Shown here: one piece after another, positions 21,215 to 32,599 of the stretch
Layout of the letters: every line of letters begins with the position of its first letter
How positions within the stretch are numbered: position 1 is the first letter of the stretch
Assembly: GCA_037074705.1 (NCBI GenBank)
Contig: CM073593.1
Coordinates: 8,809,001-8,873,000, forward strand
Direction: 5' to 3'
Length of the DNA: 64,000 bases
From: Zhengitettix transpicula
Lineage: Eukaryota > Arthropoda > Insecta > Orthoptera > Tetrigidae
Program-made: the position numbers and the translations under genes
Notes under the pieces: generated by a model
What the model saw: the letters and a program-made list of their open reading frames with translations, nothing else
Told to the model about the DNA's origin: nothing
Databases searched by the model: none

Positions 21215-22632
21215 TCTAATAAATAAAGCAGAGTGTTTGTTTGTATATATATATATATTTGTATATATATTTGTATGTTCCTTATACAAATTTTATCGCG
21301 TGAACAAAATTCAACAAAAATTTGTATATATATTCTGCCAAAATCGAGAACCGTTACTGTGGGGGTAAGAAACCCCTAGAATAAACGTGGAAATAATTAT
21401 AGTTGAAATAAGTTACGAATAAGTGTTAAATTACTGCGCGAGACGATGACGTCATAAGTTTTCAAGACATTGACGCATCATAAAAATATAGTTCTGTATT
21501 TCGTAACGAAATAAAGCAGAAATAGTTTGATTGAATAAAAAGTAAAATTTTTTCCAGTAATACTCCATCAAATAGTAATAAAAAACAATACGAAATACTT
21601 TACCATCCTTGCGCAAAGTTAATTTGGAAATATTCTCCATCTTTAAAAACGCCAATATGGCGCCTTATAATACATTCAAATGTGGGTCGGTCGAGATTTA
21701 TAAAATTTTAAATATAACGTATTATTGTATCCTGTATAATATGTCAGAAGATAATCAGATTTGTCTAAGGTACGACTGCTGATATATATGTATGTAACTA
21801 TAAAAGTATTCTAAATTACGTACGGAACTCCGAAAGTTTTTATGGTCGTTACTCAATTAATGCACTCTCAGTCCAAGGTATGTACAGAAATAGGAACAAT
21901 TAAATTGAATTAAAAGTACAATTAATTGTACTTTACGCAACGTATTTCTATAAATTTGTATAAATGTAAACAAATTATTGCGTGCAATTTGTGTCGTGAA
22001 ACAAAAATTTGAGGTTAGGATAGCAGTATTAGTTTTCCATTTTTGGCAACGACGTTATAGATGTTCAATTTCTTAGAAATGAAGCTGAGCAAAAATATTT
22101 TTATTGAATAATAAGTATAATTAAATGTACCACTACCAGTGATAAATATAATTTATTATGAAAGGTTATACAATTTATTGCATTAATTTTCTTTTAAATA
22201 ACTTGACTTTTGACGTATTTAACGGGATCAGGGACAAATATGTTGCCCAATTATATCTTGCAATACGCACTGGAAGATATATAAAATTATGATAAAAACA
22301 ATACTTAAATGATCAAAATTGATATTTTTCTATTGAAGTTAGCGTATTTCGTAGTTTCGTATTAATTTTAAACAATGCTACCAACTGCAGACTGCTAAAA
22401 CCACCAAATAGTTTATTTTCATCATATCTTGCAATACGAACGGGAAGATATATAAAATTATGATAGAAACAATACTTAAATGTTAAAAACTAATATTTTT
22501 CAATTAAAGAAAGCGTATTTCGTAATGTTTTGCACTAATTTTATACAATGCTGCCAACTGCAGATTGCTAAAACCACCAAATAGTTTATTTTCAGATGGA
22601 AAAATTATATATCTACAAATTTAGTAATTGTA

Positions 22633-22684
<52 letters not shown>

Positions 22685-22735
22685 ATATACACTATTTAAA
22701 ACTAGCTAAAAAGAAGCTATATATATATATATAAT
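21215..22735 (+). mobile_element. Helitron-headed repeat X, right copy (inner inverted-repeat arm)
   Basis: It begins TCTAATAAATAAAGCAGAG flush with the preceding CTAG. It carries TTATACAAATTTTATCGCG, then the reverse complement of 16504-17470, then two tandem copies of the 14306-14530 segment and a (TA)n tract at 22640-22681. Near 22240 it preserves the empty target of the Penelope insertion found in the other arm. No clear CTAG end. Confidence 0.7.
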
Positions 22736-25700
22736 CTATTATATAAAATTGCCTTATGCGGGTATGATTGTGTGTATACATGTGGGTATGTATATGGGTA
22801 TGTTCCGCTTACAAATATACACCCTCGAAGCATTTTCACCAAATTTCGTACACGTGTTCTTTGCGACAGGGAAACAAACACTGTGTGGGTGTAACACGAC
22901 TACCACCCCCAGGAGCATGAATGGACGGTGGTGGAAATCTTCAAACATGCTAAAATGTCCGATATTTGCGTTGCATAAATATTTTTCAGGGTTAATTAGA
23001 TTTATAGTATTTCAACTCATGTGATTTTGATTAATTTTAACCCCTTGTGGCACGATGATTGAGCACATTAAGGGGTGGCGGTGGAGGGGGTCTTACAAGT
23101 AAATAACGCTAAAAATACCGAGATTCGAGTCAACTCAAAGGAAATGGATGTCGCTGAGTTCATTTATGACAATCTGGGCAACGCGCGGTTGTAGGATTGG
23201 GTAGGAAGGGTTGGGCGGAGGGTAGAACTTTTAAAATAAGTTAACCAGCCGAATTTTGTATCAAATAAAGATATTTCGGGAACAATTATATTCATAAAAT
23301 TTCCCTACATGTTCTCCGTGTTTAATTTCAACCCATTTCGGGCTTGGGAGGGATGCGCCCTTAAGGGTAAGGGTGGACGGGCGTTAATAGAAAATAACGC
23401 GAATACAACCGAGATTAGAGTCAATTCAAAGTATTATGGATGTCAATAAGTTAAATTATATCATTACAATTACCGTTTAACATTCCCAACGAGGGGTTGT
23501 AAATTTTCAAACATGTTAACTGGTTGACTATCGTGTGGAATTAATATTCGGCAGGCGTTAATGGAATTGATAATATTTCTACTGGTGATGTTTGTGTATA
23601 ATTTCAACTCCTTTCAGTATGAGAGGGGAGGACGTCTAGCGGTGGGGGTAGAGGATAGTTACAGTAAAATAATGCAAAAACAAACGAGATTGAAGTAAAA
23701 TTCAAGGAAATGCATGTCGCAGTGTTTATTTATGACAACCTGAGCAACGTGTGGGATACGGCGAAAGTGGGAGGGTCTAGCCGTGGTGGGCGAGGGTAGA
23801 AATTTTCAAACGTTTTAACCGGCCGAATTTTGCGGCGAATAAATATATTCCGGAACAGTGTGATTCTTTAAATTTCTCTACATGTTCTCTGTGTATAATT
23901 TCAAACCCTTTTGGGCTTGGGAGGGGAGCACCCTTAAGGGTTTGGGTGGACGGGCGTTACAAGAAAATAATGCGAATACAACCAAGATTAGAGTCAAATC
24001 AATGATTATGGATGGCGCTGAGTTCAATTAAGACAATCAATTGGTGTTTTAACCACCAGGAGCAATGGTGGACGGGGGTTTAAATTTTCAAACATAATAA
24101 GCAGTCGATATTTGCGTCGAATAAATATTTTTCTGGTTCACTGATATTTATAAAATGTCTCTAAATGTTCCATATATGTAATATTAACCTCTTTCGTGGT
24201 TTGGAAGGAGCACCCTTAAGGGTGGGGGTGGAGTGTAATTACAATATAATGATGCAAAAACAATCGAAATTGGAGTCGAACTCACGGTCATGGATGTCAC
24301 TGAGTTTACTTATTACAGTCAACTAATCGTTTAACTCAATGTACTGATAATATTTCTATCGATTCTGTTTTTAATTTAAACCTCTTAAGGACACGAAAGA
24401 TCACACTTAGGGGTGGGGGTTTGAGTTGCGTTACAAGAAAATAAATCCCAGATTGGAGACAAATTCAAGTAATGGATGTCACTGAGTTTATTTATGACAA
24501 CCATTGGGAAAGTGACTGGGGGTGGTAGGTTCTGGGCGGGGGTATAAATTTTCAGAAATGTATAATGGCCGATATTGTCGTGAAATGAATATTTTACGCT
24601 GTCAATGGCATTGATAGTATTTCTACCGATTTTGTTTGAGTATAATTTCATCACCTTACGGCATGGTAGGGAAGTACGCGTAGAGATGGAGGTGTTGGGC
24701 GGGGGAGGAAATTTTCAAACATTTTAAACGGTCGATATTTGCGTTAAATAATTATTTCCCTGGGGTTAATGACTTTGATAGTATTTTTACCGATGTTCTT
24801 TGTGTACAATTTCAACCCCTGTGAGGGGAGCAAGGTTAGCGGTTGGGGTGGATTTAAGTTAAATAAAAATAACGCTAAAACAACCGAGATTCAAATAAAT
24901 TAAGAAACTATGAATGTCGCCGAGTCTAATTGGGACAACCTTGGTAACGAGACGGGTTTGGGAGTTGGTGGGCGGGGGTAGAAATATCCAGACAATGTAA
25001 TCGGTCGATTTTTGCGTGGAATAAATACTGTTTGATTATCGCACATTTGGAAATACTTAAACATGCTAAAAGAGTCGATATTAGTGTTGGATAAATATTT
25101 TTAGGGGTCAAAGATATTGATAGTGTTTCTACCGATTTATCTGAATATAATTTTCATCCCCTACACCCTGAGAAAAGGGCACTCTTATGGTTTGGGGTGG
25201 AGATGCGTTACAAGAAAATAACGAGATTGGAGTCAAATCGAAGGGTATGGATGTCACTGAGTTTAGTTATGATATTCATTTTGGCATTTATCCCTCAGAT
25301 GCAATGGTTGTGTGGTGGAAATTTTGGAACATTCAAACACGGCAGATATTAGCGTTGAAGCAATATTTTTCAGGGTTAATTATATTGATTGTATTTCTAC
25401 TGATGTTTTTTGTATATAATATCAACCTCTTTCGGCATGCGAGGGGAGCACCCTTATGTGTGGGATGGAGGGACGTTTCATATAATTTAAGCCAAATCAA
25501 GCGAGGTTCGAGTCAAATCGGGGTTTTGGATGTCGCTGAGACTATTTATAACAAAGTGAGAAACTCACAGGGGTTGGTGGAAATTGGCGGTGATGAGAGA
25601 GGGAGTTAGAAATTTTCTAACATGTTAATCGGCCGATTTTTGCGTCGAATCAATATAATTCGGGAACAATGGCATTCATAAAACTTCACTATATGTTATC

Positions 25701-26876
25701 TGTGTATAATTTCAACTTCTTTTAGGCATGGGAGTGGTGCACCCTTAAGGGGGGGGGGTGTTGATTTATATAATTATAACGCAAACACAATCGAAATTGG
25801 ACTCAAACCCATTGTTATGGTTGTCAGTGAGTTTAATTATGATACTCAAGTTGTCGTTTAAGTCCCCCAAGTGGGGGTGTTTGGGGGTGGTAATCTTCAA
25901 ACATGTTAACGCGGCCAATATTTAAGTCGGCTAAATATTATCCGGGTAAAAGTGATAAATTGTATTTGTAACAATGTATGTCAGTAAAATTTCAACATTT
26001 TGGGAAAGAAGAACTCTAGGGTTAGGGATGGAGGAATGTTGCAAGATAATAATTTTAATACAACCGAGACTGGAGTCCAAACCAAAGTTATGGTTAACGA
26101 TAATTTGAATACAACCGAGAATGGTGTTCAAACCAAAGTTATGGTTAACGATGAGTTTAATTATGACATTAAAGTAACAATTAACCTCCTAGAGACGAGG
26201 GCGGTTGGGGGTGGAAATTGTAAAACATGTTAATCTACCGATTTTTGCAACAACTAAATATTTTTAGGAATCAATGAGATTCAAATAATTTCTCTACATG
26301 TTCTGCGAGTATAACTTCACCCCCTTTCGGGCTTATCAGTATATCACTTTTAGGGGTGGGGTGGAGGATAGCTACATTAAAATAACGCGAATACAATCGA
26401 GATTGGAGTAAAATCCAAGGTTATGGATGTCGCCGAGTTCAATTATAGCATTCAACTGGCCATTTAACCTCCAGGAGCGGTAGTGGATGGGGTGGAATTT
26501 TTATAACATGTTAAACGGTCGATATTTACATTAATAATTAATTGTCAAGGTCAATGAAATTGATAATATATATATAACTATGTTGATTGTAAAATATAAC
26601 CCTTTTGTGGTTCCCCTTGAGGGAAGCACACTTAGGGGAGGGGGTGGAAACATCAACATGCTAAAACATTCGACAATTAGGTAGATAAATATATTTAGGA
26701 ATCAAAGATAGAGTGTTTCAACCGTTGTTATCTGAGATGATATTCAATTACCCATTTAATCCCCTGGGTGCGGGAATGGAATTTTTCAAACATGTTAAAT
26801 CATCGATATTAGCGTGGAATAAATAAATGCCCGGGCCATTGACGTTGATAGTATTTCTACCGAAGTTGTTTGTAGC
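22736..26876 (+). mobile_element. Helitron tandem array, plus orientation (outer inverted-repeat arm)
   Basis: The head resembles 14000-14215 inverted (GGGTATGTTCCGCTTACAAA, GGGAAACAAACACTG). About fifteen units follow. Unit by unit it mirrors the left array: 22910-24200 pairs with about 12.8-14.0 kb, and after a deletion 24240-24700 pairs with 10.15-10.7 kb (for example ACGGCATGGTAGGGAAGTAC against its complement near 10195). At 26876 it stops without a Helitron end and flips orientation. No genes. Confidence 0.7.
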
Positions 26877-29600
26877 ACACCTCCGCTAAACTCCGAGCAT
26901 TTCCCACGTTGTCATAAATACATTCATCTATATCTCCATTCTGGGATTTATTCACGTTATTTTCAAGTAACGCCCCTCCACCCCCACCCCTAATTGTGAT
27001 CTTTCACGTGTGTAAAGGGGTTGAAATTAAAAGCAAAATCGGTAAAAATATTATCAGTGACATTGTCCCCGACAAATATTTATTCGCTACAAAAATCAAC
27101 CGTTTAACATGTTTAAAAAAAATTACACCCCCGCCAACCCTTCCTTTGGGCATTTAATCGGTTAGTTGAATGTAATAATTAAACTCATTTACATCCATGA
27201 CCGTGGATTCGACTCCAATCTCGATTGTTTTTTCATCATTATATTGTAATTCCTTTCAACCCCCACCCTTAAGGTGTACTCCATTCCCAATTCCGAAAAA
27301 TGTTGAAATAATACACGTGCAAAATGTAGAGAAATTTTATTAATTTAATTGATCCCGAAATATATTAAACCGACGCAAAAATCGGCCAGTCAACTCATCC
27401 CAACCAAGCCGATACCCGCGCGTTGCCCAGATTGTCATAAATAAATTCAGCGACATCCATTACCTTCGGTTTGACGCGAATCTCGGTTGTTTTTGCGTTA
27501 TTTTCTTGTAAATCTGCCCACCCCCACCACTACCATGCCTACAAACAACATCGGTAGAGATTCTATCAACGTAATTGGCCCTGGCATTTATTTATCTACG
27601 CTAATATCGATGATTTAACATGTTTGAAAAATGCCACCCCGTCGATTCCCATCGCAGGGGATTAAATGGGTAATTGAATATCATCTCAGATAACATCGGT
27701 TGAAACACTGTTTCTTCGATCCCTAAAAATATTTATCTTCCTAAATATCGACTGTTTTAGCATGTTTGACGTTTCCACCCCCTCCCCTAAGTGTGCTTCC
27801 CTCTAATACCGAAAGGGGATATATTTTACAAACAACATCGGCATATATATTATCAATGTCATTGACCTTTACAATTAATTACTTGATGAAAATATCGACC
27901 GTTTAACATGTTATAAAAATTTAACCTCCGTACACCCCATCCACCCCGTCCCTGGGGGCTAAATGGCGAATTGAATATTATAATTAAACTCAGCGACGTT
28001 CATAACCCTGTATTTGACTCTAATCTGTTTTATTCGCGTATTTTATTTGTAACTTCCGCTGTCCTTCACCGCTAAAGATAGTTCCCTCCCAAGCCCGAAA
28101 TGTGTTCAATTTAAATACCGAGAACATGTAGAGAAATTTTAATAATCTCATTGTTCCCGAAATATATTTATTCGGCATGAAATTCGGAGCTTTACTTATT
28201 TTAACATTTCTACACCCCACCCACCTTTGCCCAACTTCTGCCAACCCAGTCTACCACCACGGGTTGCTCAGATTGCCATAAATGAACTCAGGGACATCCA
28301 CTATCTTCGATTTGAATAGAATGTCGGTTGTATTAGCGTTATTTTCCGGTATCTCACCTCCACACCCACCCGTAAGCGTGTTATCACTCATGTTGCTAGA
28401 GGTTGAAACTTTACAAACATAAAATGGGTGGAAATACTATAATTGGATTATCCCTTAAAAATAATTTTTCTACGCAAATATCCATGTTAGATAATTTGCA
28501 TGCCCGGTCAACCCCTGCCCTTTGATGTTAGATGGCCAATTAAATATCATAATTAAACTCTGCGACATCCATAACCGTGTATTTAACACCAATCTCGGTT
28601 ATATTCGCGTTATTTTATTGTAGCGTTCCTCCACCCCACCCCTAAAAGTGCTCTACTGATAAGCCCGAAAGGGGTTTAAGCTATACTCAGAGAATATGTA
28701 GAAAAATTTTATGAATCTCATTGATCCCGAAAAATATCGGTAGATTAACATGTTTGATAATTTCCACCACGACCACCCCAGTCCCTGGGAGGTTAATTGC
28801 TAGTTTAAAGTCATAATTAAACTCAGCGTTATCCATAACTCTGGTTTTGACTCCAAACTCGGTTGTATTCCAGTTATTTTCTTGTAACATTCCTCCACTT
28901 CATCCCTAGGGTGCTCCTTTCTCATTACCGTAAAATGTCGAAATTTTACTGACAGACATTGGTACAAACACTATTAATCACTTTTACCGGGAAAATATTT
29001 ATCAGACTCGAATATCGTCCGTATTAGCAAGTTTGAAGATTTCCACCCCTACCGACCCGTGCTTGGGGGACTTAAAAGGCAATTTGAATATCATAATTAA
29101 ACTCACTGACAACCATAACCCTGGATTTGAGTTCAATCTGGATTATTGTTTTTGCGTTAATTTTATATAAATCAACTCCACTCCCACCCTTAAGGGAGCT
29201 CCACTCCAAATTTCTAAACAGGTTATGTTAAATATATGGAACACTTAGAAAAATATAACAAATCACAGTGCACCAGAAAAAGATTTATTCGACGCAAATA
29301 TCGACTGCTTAGCATGTTTGAAAATTAAACACAGATATAACTCCGGATTCGACTCGAAACTCTAATGAGTTTGCGTAATTTCATGTAATGCCACTCCACC
29401 CCGAACCCTTAAGGTGGTCCACTCCCATGCCTAAAATAAGTTGTAATTATACATAGATAACATGCAGTGAAATTTTATGAATGCTATTCATCCCGAATTA
29501 TATTGATTCAACGCAAAAATCGGCCGGTGAACATGTTTGAAAATTTATTCTCTCCGCCCACCCCCTCTCATTTTTTACCTGAATAATTTCTTTTCTCCGT
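26877..29600 (-). mobile_element. Helitron tandem array, minus orientation (third array block)
   Basis: It runs in the same direction and unit order as about 10.08-12.9 kb. For example TAAGTGTGATCTTTCATGTG (10450) is matched by TAATTGTGATCTTTCACGTG near 26990, and the CATGACCGTG unit recurs near 27195. It is therefore a copy of the left array's higher-order block, placed back-to-back with 22.7-26.9 kb. No genes. Confidence 0.7.
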
Positions 29601-30119
29601 CGTCACATCACTTCTAATTTAGTTTACATAATACTTTTATAACATGCTGGATCCCGGCGATTGCGGGGGTCTTTAATTCCACAAGGTACCACCCCTGTGC
29701 CTTTAGAGAAGCGTAACTACTCCCGATACCAGATAAAAAACTGATAGATATATATCCTGACTAAAGAGACAGCTTATAAATAAACACAGGCAGTTTCAAG
29801 TCTGAAAAGAATGGTATTTTATTTATGGAAATATCAAACTACGTTTCGTCGCTAACTTTGCGACCTCTTCAGGGTTGAAATTTAACGCCGCAAAAGCAAA
29901 CCAAACAATCACAATGATTAAAAATAAAATAAAAATTTTTTTGAAGAAAACTTTGGCTGAAAACGAACAATATAAATTTAGGTGGACTTAAAAATTTTTG
30001 ATTTTCAGGTCATTTATTGCTTATTTATATTTTAAAAAAATTACTCCCGGTACCCTGAAGGCAACCAACACTTAAGACAGGGAAGAATAATCCAGAGACA
30101 ATTATCCTACAACAAGTAG
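29601..30119 (-). mobile_element. Penelope-type terminal sequence
   Basis: AT-rich DNA with a hammerhead-like motif at 29841-29883. The context (TTGATATTTCCATAAATAAA after the motif on the minus strand) is like a Penelope pseudo-LTR. The rest is unassigned. Confidence 0.4.
29841..29883 (-). ncRNA. Hammerhead-ribozyme-like motif (site 2)
   Basis: Minus strand: TCAAC, CTGAAGA plus G, helix II GTCGC / GCGAC with loop AAAGTTA, GAAAC, triplet GTA, then GTTTGA. The flanks TCAAC and GTTTGA pair with one bulge as helix I. GTA is a permitted NUH cleavage triplet. Confidence 0.55.
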
Positions 30120-30510
30120 AACCTCATAATTAAACTCAGCGACATCCGTAACCCCGGATTCGGCACCGATCTTGGTAAGTGGGCAGCGCCCATCCACCCC
30201 GACCCCTAAGGATGTTCCTCTTCCACGTCGAAATGGTTGAAATTTTTCACAATCACAATATCGGGAGTAACAGTATGAATGTCCCTGACCCGAAAATATT
30301 TATCAGACCCAAATATCGGCCATGCCCACACCCCTAGTAGTGTCTTAGCCCTCAGCGTTTGTTTCCGGTACACGTTTACGAAATTTGGTCGAAATGACTC
30401 CATAAGTTTTGATCTGTAGCGGGAAAAATCCGCGCATATATACACACACACTAATACACGCACAGTCGATTTTATGCGTTAATATCATTGGTGCTCGGAG
30501 TTGCCCGGCT
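30120..30510 (-). mobile_element. Short Helitron copy, diverged
   Basis: It has family blocks (CATAATTAAACTCAGCGACA, TGGTTGAAATTTTT, CAAATATCGGCC) and a minus-strand head near 30460 (CGCTACAGATCAAAAC, TTTGTGTGTGTATATAT). A decayed GGGCAACTCCGAGCACC hairpin lies near 30490. Confidence 0.55.
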
Positions 30511-30549
30511 GCTGTTTTATGTAAGCCCGAAAAAATTATTTAATTCTAC

Positions 30550-31180
30550 ATAAATCTTTATTCAAGAGGAATAAAGTACACACTTTCGACCTATAGTGCA
30601 TTAATTCAACAGCTGTAAAATAGATTGAATTTTATTGCATCAGTCCCGACAAACATACCTCCGAATTTCTTCTTAAATATACCCCTTGAGTATGCAGGAT
30701 ATAATTGTCCCTCAGTCTTCAGACATTACGATAGATTAAATTAATGAAATTGTTAGCTAGATTCACAAGGTAAACAAATAGTCGCCATATTGGAGTCACT
30801 AATTTTTGCACGAAAATTAACTTACATTTACCGCAAGGTTCGTAAAGTATTTCGTATTGTTTCTTTTATTATCATCATTCGATGGAGTATTGCTGGATAA
30901 AATTATACTTTTTTATTCAATGAAAATGTTTCTGCTTTATTTCATTACGGAGAAAGGGAACTATTTTCTTTGTTCGTCGCGTAGTGACGTGTCTCTCGTG
31001 CGCGTAACGTCACGGTCTCTTTACGCGCAGTGTTTTAACATTTAATGATCACGTTTGTTAATTATAATTATTTCCACATTTATGCTAGGGGTTTCTTTCC
31101 CCTCCCCCTCCACAGTACCGTTTCTCGTGATTGCTGATTCACGTTCTGCTGAAATCTGTCCACGCGTTTCAATTTAAGGT
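30550..31180 (-). repeat. Repeat X, third diverged copy, beside GPCR exon 1
   Basis: Same order as 16850-17450: ATAGTGCATTA, CGCCATATTGG, GTAAAGTATTTCGTATTGTT, GATGGAGTATTGCTGGA, TTTCTGCTTTATTTC, GCGCAGT.TTTAACA, TATAATTATTTCCAC and GTCCACGCG. It ends 20 bases inside the intron from the exon 1 donor. Confidence 0.75.
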
Positions 31181-31199
31181 CAGGAAAAATTTCTTGTAC

Positions 31200-31442
31200 C
31201 TTTTCAACTGTGACGCGCACGATTGCTGCGACTTTGAGCACTAACTGCGCCGCGGCCCAGAGCAGCACGTACAGCGCCCAGGACGTCCTCCGGAGGTCGG
31301 AGGCCAGCGTGACCGTCGCCACGACGACGCAGCAGCTCAGCAGGCTCAGCAACGCGCCCGAGAGCTCCAGCACAGTTTCCGTGGTCCAGGCGACGGCGGC
31401 GCCCTCCAGCACCTCGTAGGCGGCGTCGTCGTTGTCCGCCAT
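31200..31442 (-). CDS. Class A-like GPCR, exon 1 (start, TM1 and TM2)
   Basis: The ATG is at 31442 in a good context (GACGATGG). The 81 codons end at AAAAG|GTACAAG (donor at 31199), phase 0. An acidic N-tail MADNDDAAYE is followed by TM1 (GALLSLLSCCVVVATVTLAS, 29-48), a short basic loop (DLRRTS) and TM2 (WALYVLLWAAAQLVLKVAAI, 55-74). With exons 2 and 3 all seven helices are present (about 310 residues plus tail). Disulfide Cys92/Cys165 are kept, but DRY is ADR and NPxxY is EPAVL, and no Asn is seen in TM1. Such motif loss occurs in divergent insect orphan receptors. The ligand is unknown; a prostanoid-like receptor is one possibility. The upstream region to 31540 is GC-rich and may be the promoter. 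A pseudogene is unlikely, given three stop-free, in-phase, GC-rich exons. Confidence 0.7.
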
Positions 31443-31559
31443 CGTCGACCGCTCGGCGCGCTGTGGCCGTCGTCGCAGCCGCAGGGAAGGGTGACGTCAG
31501 CAGCAACGTGGAGGCTATCTGTAGACTCGCATTCACAGCAGCAACTATTACATCACACC

Positions 31560-31745
31560 TTCGAGGACCAAGCCATCAGTCAAATAAAAGTCAGAAGACT
31601 TATTTATGAACTCTAGTACAATAAGGAACGTAGGTTTTCCCGGTGTAGTTGCTGGATGAAGTTCTCTCGGGATTCCAACCGGGTAGCGTAGTTTTGTAAA
31701 CACAACGTTTCGATGGCTTGCAGCGCCATCTTCTTCAGGTGAATC
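31560..31745 (-). mobile_element. Penelope-type terminus with hammerhead-like motif
   Basis: On the minus strand the motif (see the next entry) is followed by ACCCGGTTGGAATCCCGAGA and CAACTACACCGGGAAAACC, the same order as in the 14.5-16.5 kb composite (CCCGGTTGAACTCCGAG, ACTACACCGGGAAAGG). It lies about 120 bp upstream of the GPCR start codon. Confidence 0.6.
31699..31739 (-). ncRNA. Hammerhead-ribozyme-like motif (site 3)
   Basis: Minus strand: CAC, CTGAAGA plus A, helix II GATGGC / GCCATC with loop GCTGCAA, GAAAC, triplet GTT, then GTG. CAC and GTG pair as helix I. The core bases CUGANGA and GAAA are all intact. Confidence 0.6.
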
Positions 31746-32339
31746 CAACTCTAGTATAACCAAGTGCTTCAATATAACAATAGAGAAAAGATCCAAGAAG
31801 ACAAATATATTAAGAATATTATAAATAACAGTTTACTAACTTTTACTAAGTGAATTATACAAGTTAAATTATGAGGATTATTTTTTACTTTTTCAAGGTA
31901 CTGACGGTTTTTTCTGACTCTTTCAAGGTACCAGGAGTACTTGGGTACAGCGAGTGCTTTAGGTGATTTCGGTGTACCAAGAGTATATTGGAGTTTATAG
32001 GTATTTGAGCCTGTGATTTTTACCGTACTAGTCGAGCAGATAAACGGCGCAATTATGAACCAATTAAACTGGCTTTCCTATTTTCAGAGAAAGGCCTTAA
32101 TTATTTTTCTAATCATTCAATCAATAAATAAAACACTGTGCTATACAATTTAGTAGATAAGGCCTCTCTTCTGTGCAAACCACCTTTTCCCTCCCTTAAT
32201 TTAAAAGCTGTATTTGATATCTATCTCAACTATGGCTAGCCAAAGTGTTTCTTCCCAAATTAATTCCCAAACCGATTTACAAAGACAGTTTTGGGTTTTA
32301 TAAATTTTGATACAATAGCTTCAGGAGTTTATTCATGAT
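31746..32339. other. No recognised feature
   Basis: AT-rich single-copy-looking sequence with one direct repeat (TTTCAAGGTAC near 31895 and 31920). No frame or RNA gene is seen. Confidence 0.4.
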
Positions 32340-32540
32340 CTTCAACATAAACACAATCTACAAAGTCACCATTATATATCTATTATATTATAATTATATA
32401 ATGAACACCATCTACAAAGTCACCATTCCACACACACACGCACAAAATTATAATTAAATAAACACCATCCACAGTGTCACCATTATATATCTATAATATT
32501 ATAATTGTATAATGTACACTATCTACAAGGTCACCATTAT
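32340..32540. repeat. Minisatellite, about 57-bp unit
   Basis: About four copies of AACACCATCTACAAAGTCAC, then CATTATATATCTATAATATT and an AT-rich end. The same unit recurs at 37130-37260, 38185-38220 and 40990-41090, with LTRs set between the pieces. Confidence 0.8.

Positions 32541-32594
<54 letters not shown>
32541..32594. repeat. (AC)n-(AT)n microsatellite
   Basis: A CA run followed by a TA run, growing from the last minisatellite unit. Confidence 0.95.
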
Positions 32595-32597
<3 letters not shown>

Positions 32598-32599
32598 AT

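Larger units (their letters stand above)
18111..31199 (-). other. GPCR intron 1, about 13.1 kb
   Basis: A phase-0 intron with donor AAAAG|GTACAAG at 31199 and acceptor TGTGCAG at 18111. It contains a gypsy LTR with gag start, Helitron arrays in both orientations, Penelope termini and the third copy of repeat X. Confidence 0.65.
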
